Part shown: one piece after another, positions 62,195 to 64,000 of the stretch
Layout of the letters: every line of letters begins with the position of its first letter
Numbering within the stretch: the stretch's first letter is position 1
Origin: Desulfogranum mediterraneum DSM 13871
Lineage (GTDB): Bacteria > Desulfobacterota > Desulfobulbia > Desulfobulbales > Desulfobulbaceae
DNA: 64,000 nt
NCBI RefSeq assembly: GCF_000429965.1
Contig: NZ_AUCW01000020.1
Coordinates: 1-64,000 of the forward strand
Direction: 5' to 3'
Program-made: the position numbers and the translations under genes
Notes under the pieces: generated by a model
Database searches by the model: none
Seen by the model: only the letters and a program-made list of their open reading frames with translations
What the model was told of the DNA's origin: nothing

Positions 62195-63342
62195 TACCAC
62201 ACCTCCTCACAGATCTTCAAGAAGTCCCGCCAGGTGGCAGGCCCCGGGTTGGTCAGGTTACAGGCATCGCGGACCGCCATCTTGCAGATGGCTTCCATAT
62301 ACCGCCACTCCTCCTCCTCGACCACCTCCCGCAACCGCTGGCTCACCTCCAGGCCGGCAAAGAACTGATCCAGCCGCTCGATCCCGGCCTGGGCAGTATC
62401 CAGGTCCGAGCCCAGCTGTTCACCCAGGACAATCCGGCCGATATCGGCCATCTTCTGGACCGCATACTTGCGGTTGAAACGCATCACCGCGGTGAGCAGG
62501 ATGGGGTGGAGCACCCCGTGACTGACATCAAAGTGTCCCCCCAGGGAGTGGGCCAGGGCGTGTTCCGCTCCCAGACTGGCATTACTGAAGGCCATGGAGG
62601 CGGAGACCGAGGCGGTACTCAACTGCTCCAGGGCATCCAGGGAACGGGTATCCACCGCATCCTTGAGGTTGCCCACGATCAGCTCGATGGCCTTGAGGGA
62701 GTGCATCTCGGTAAAGGGTGAGGCGATCCGGGAGAGGTAGGCCTCGATGGCATGGGCCAGGGCATCCACCGCCGACTCGATGATCAGGGTCTTGCTCTTG
62801 GTCCGCAGGATCAGGGGATCGACGATGGAGATGTTGGGAATCAGGGTGCGGGTGATGATGGACATCTTTACCCGCCGCTCCACATCGGTGATGATGCAGA
62901 ACTGGGAGATATCCGAACCATTGCCGGCGGTGGTGGTGATGCAGATCATGGGCGGCAGGGCCCGCTGGACCTTGTTGGCCCCCTCATAGTCCCGGATCCT
63001 GCCGCCGTTGCTGGCCAGGATGGCGATGCCCTTGGCCGTATCAATGGGGCTGCCGCCGCCGATGGCAATGATCACATCGGTGCCGTTTTTGCGGTAGAGC
63101 TCGGCCCCCTGCTCCACCTGAAAGTCCCGGGGATTGGCCGTCACCCCGGGATAATAGACCCACTCGATCCCCTCCTTCTCCAGGATATTCATGAGCCGCT
63201 GCAACCAGCCGGCCTCTTCGATGCCGGCATCACTGACCAGAAAGACCTTCTTCGCGCCCAGCCGACGGGCACAGAGCCCTGCATAGTTGAGACTGCCGCG
63301 ACCAAAGATGATCTCCGGTACTGCAAACTTGGTAATTTCCAT
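62194..63342 (-). CDS. iron-containing alcohol dehydrogenase
   Basis: About 382 residues, ATG at 63342. GGGSPIDTAKGIAI near residue 92, TTAGNGSDISQF, and metal-site blocks HAIEAYLSRIA, HALAHSLGG and HGVLHPILLTAVM. First gene of an operon with the PAS kinase and sigma-54 activator, overlapping the kinase start by one base. It could be an enzyme of the same alcohol pathway or contribute to sensing. Related to the dehydrogenase at 58086. Confidence 0.92.
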   Translation of the reverse strand: MEITKFAVPEIIFGRGSLNYAGLCARRLGAKKVFLVSDAGIEEAGWLQRLMNILEKEGIEWVYYPGVTANPRDFQVEQGAELYRKNGTDVIIAIGGGSPIDTAKGIAILASNGGRIRDYEGANKVQRALPPMICITTTAGNGSDISQFCIITDVERRVKMSIITRTLIPNISIVDPLILRTKSKTLIIESAVDALAHAIEAYLSRIASPFTEMHSLKAIELIVGNLKDAVDTRSLDALEQLSTASVSASMAFSNASLGAEHALAHSLGGHFDVSHGVLHPILLTAVMRFNRKYAVQKMADIGRIVLGEQLGSDLDTAQAGIERLDQFFAGLEVSQRLREVVEEEEWRYMEAICKMAVRDACNLTNPGPATWRDFLKICEEVW

Positions 63343-63704
63343 CAATGTCTCTTGGTCAAAATTTCAGGAGATGGAGCCCTGTCCCCCTGCCTGCTCAGAG
63401 CAGGTACAGGGTCGGACAATCTCGCCAACAATACCAGCACGCAGTAGTCAAGGGAACCTGAGACAGGAAAACAAACGAAAAACAGAGAGCGTATAACTCC
63501 ACAAAAAACCGGCACCGGCTCATCTCTGCGGAACAATAACCACTTAGCCAACCCCCATAACATACAAAAAAACAGGCCCTATTGCAAAGCTTTCTCCCCG
63601 CAGCCACCCGGGCATCATGGTTCCCATGCCCCCTGCAAAGCTGGCGAGCCCTAAAGAGACATTATCAGCCACCGGTTCCTGACCCGCACCCATAGAGCAA
63701 AGAG
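63343..63704. other. intergenic region, no gene seen
   Basis: About 360 bp upstream of the dehydrogenase-kinase-activator operon. Its promoter should be here, but no sigma-54 or strong sigma-70 match was found. Confidence 0.45.
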
Positions 63705-63737
63705 CAAAAAAAGGCGGGGCCTCCCGGCACCCGCCCC
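63705..63737 (-). terminator. rho-independent terminator
   Basis: Minus strand GGCGGG ... CCCGCC stem followed by seven or eight T. Lies 26 bp past the stop of the gene that enters from the right edge. Confidence 0.85.
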
Positions 63738-63762
63738 TTGCAACCATGGTTTATGGTATCGG

Positions 63763-64000
63763 TTACTCGCTGTGCTGGGCCCGCATGGTCCTGGCCAGCT
63801 CCTTGATCTCGCCCAGGTCTTTGGTCATCTCGTTCCAGCCATACCAGTAGGCATAGTCGGGGTTGACGTGGAAAAATCCCTGATAGGCCCGCATCCGGTG
63901 CTTCATGTACATCTGCACCAGCACCTGGTCGATATAGGAGAGCTTATCCAGATCCTTGTCCCAGGCAGCACCGTTGGTGTGCATGAAGGTCAGGAGGAAG
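63763..64000 (-). CDS. C-terminus of a possible octaheme (HAO-like) cytochrome, partial
   Basis: The last 78 or so residues of a gene continuing beyond the window: the visible part includes MHTNGAAWDK, then RMRAYQGFFHVNPDYAYWYG and MTKDLGEIKELARTM. The FFHVNPDYAYWYGW block is reminiscent of the C-terminal helices of hydroxylamine-oxidoreductase-like multiheme cytochromes. No CXXCH motif falls inside the visible part, so the call is tentative. Confidence 0.4.
   Translation of the reverse strand, partial: FLLTFMHTNGAAWDKDLDKLSYIDQVLVQMYMKHRMRAYQGFFHVNPDYAYWYGWNEMTKDLGEIKELARTMRAQHSE

Overview
The window reads as a chromosomal segment of a Gram-negative anaerobic or facultatively anaerobic bacterium, most likely a Desulfobacterota (Desulfobulbales-like) sulfur-cycle organism. 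This placement is an inference. It rests on a tungsten-type aldehyde ferredoxin oxidoreductase with tungstate uptake and several pterin-cofactor genes, three iron-containing alcohol dehydrogenases, a TRAP operon for a probable sulfur amino acid or sulfonate, many PAS-type two-component sensors, and the style of the IS debris. No rRNA, tRNA or CRISPR array was seen.

Positions 1-19.6 kb form a loosely packed, accessory-looking part. It holds an MCE-type lipoprotein, topoisomerase III, a nitroreductase, an IS256-family fragment abutting an alcohol dehydrogenase, a gutted IS4-like element with matching 17-bp ends, a radical SAM protein, a monooxygenase/LysR divergent pair, a KamA-family radical SAM enzyme, and a MarR / flavodoxin-ferredoxin / metallo-beta-lactamase operon with two candidate operators. 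These are followed by two broken transposases (one a REP-associated tyrosine transposase with two in-frame stops), an acetyltransferase, several small unknown proteins, a CDP-alcohol phosphatidyltransferase and a 56-residue lysine-rich protein. dRS3-like palindromes flank the last of these.

Positions 19.8-30.6 kb: a response regulator, an oligopeptide-type binding protein and a sensor kinase form a tightly coupled operon without ABC membrane or ATPase genes. Next come a GltS-type symporter with an amidohydrolase, a PilZ protein and a BASS-type transporter.

Positions 30.8-44 kb: a seven-gene operon on the minus strand runs ridA, PLP-dependent D-cysteine/cysteate lyase, TRAP P-Q-M, a 418-residue protein of unknown function, then a GntR/FCD regulator. 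It is divergent from a PLP decarboxylase. Both sides of the divergent promoter region carry the same AATGTCGACATT palindrome just after a plausible sigma-70 promoter, so one regulator probably controls both units. Next come a LysR gene divergent from an mtnN-luxS pair (methyl-cycle recycling) and an OvoA-type ovothiol synthase.

Positions 44-48.5 kb: a membrane hybrid histidine kinase, the tail of a second hybrid kinase, and a RidA-like gene.

Positions 48.5-63.4 kb are a tungsten/pterin and aldehyde-alcohol block, almost all on the minus strand: TupA-TupB-TupC tungstate transporter, a 16-codon mini-ORF, an E1-like ThiF protein lacking the usual cysteines, two MoeA genes (one fused to a binding-protein-like domain), the aldehyde oxidoreductase, an alcohol dehydrogenase with a near-perfect sigma-54 promoter, and an alcohol dehydrogenase / PAS kinase / sigma-54 activator operon that is the obvious candidate to drive that promoter. 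The window ends inside a gene whose C-terminus resembles octaheme (HAO-like) cytochromes. No wholly new defence or mobile system stood out. The best candidates for something undescribed are the 418-residue protein in the TRAP operon, the binding-protein/sensor operon, and the atypical ThiF plus mini-ORF in the tungsten cluster.
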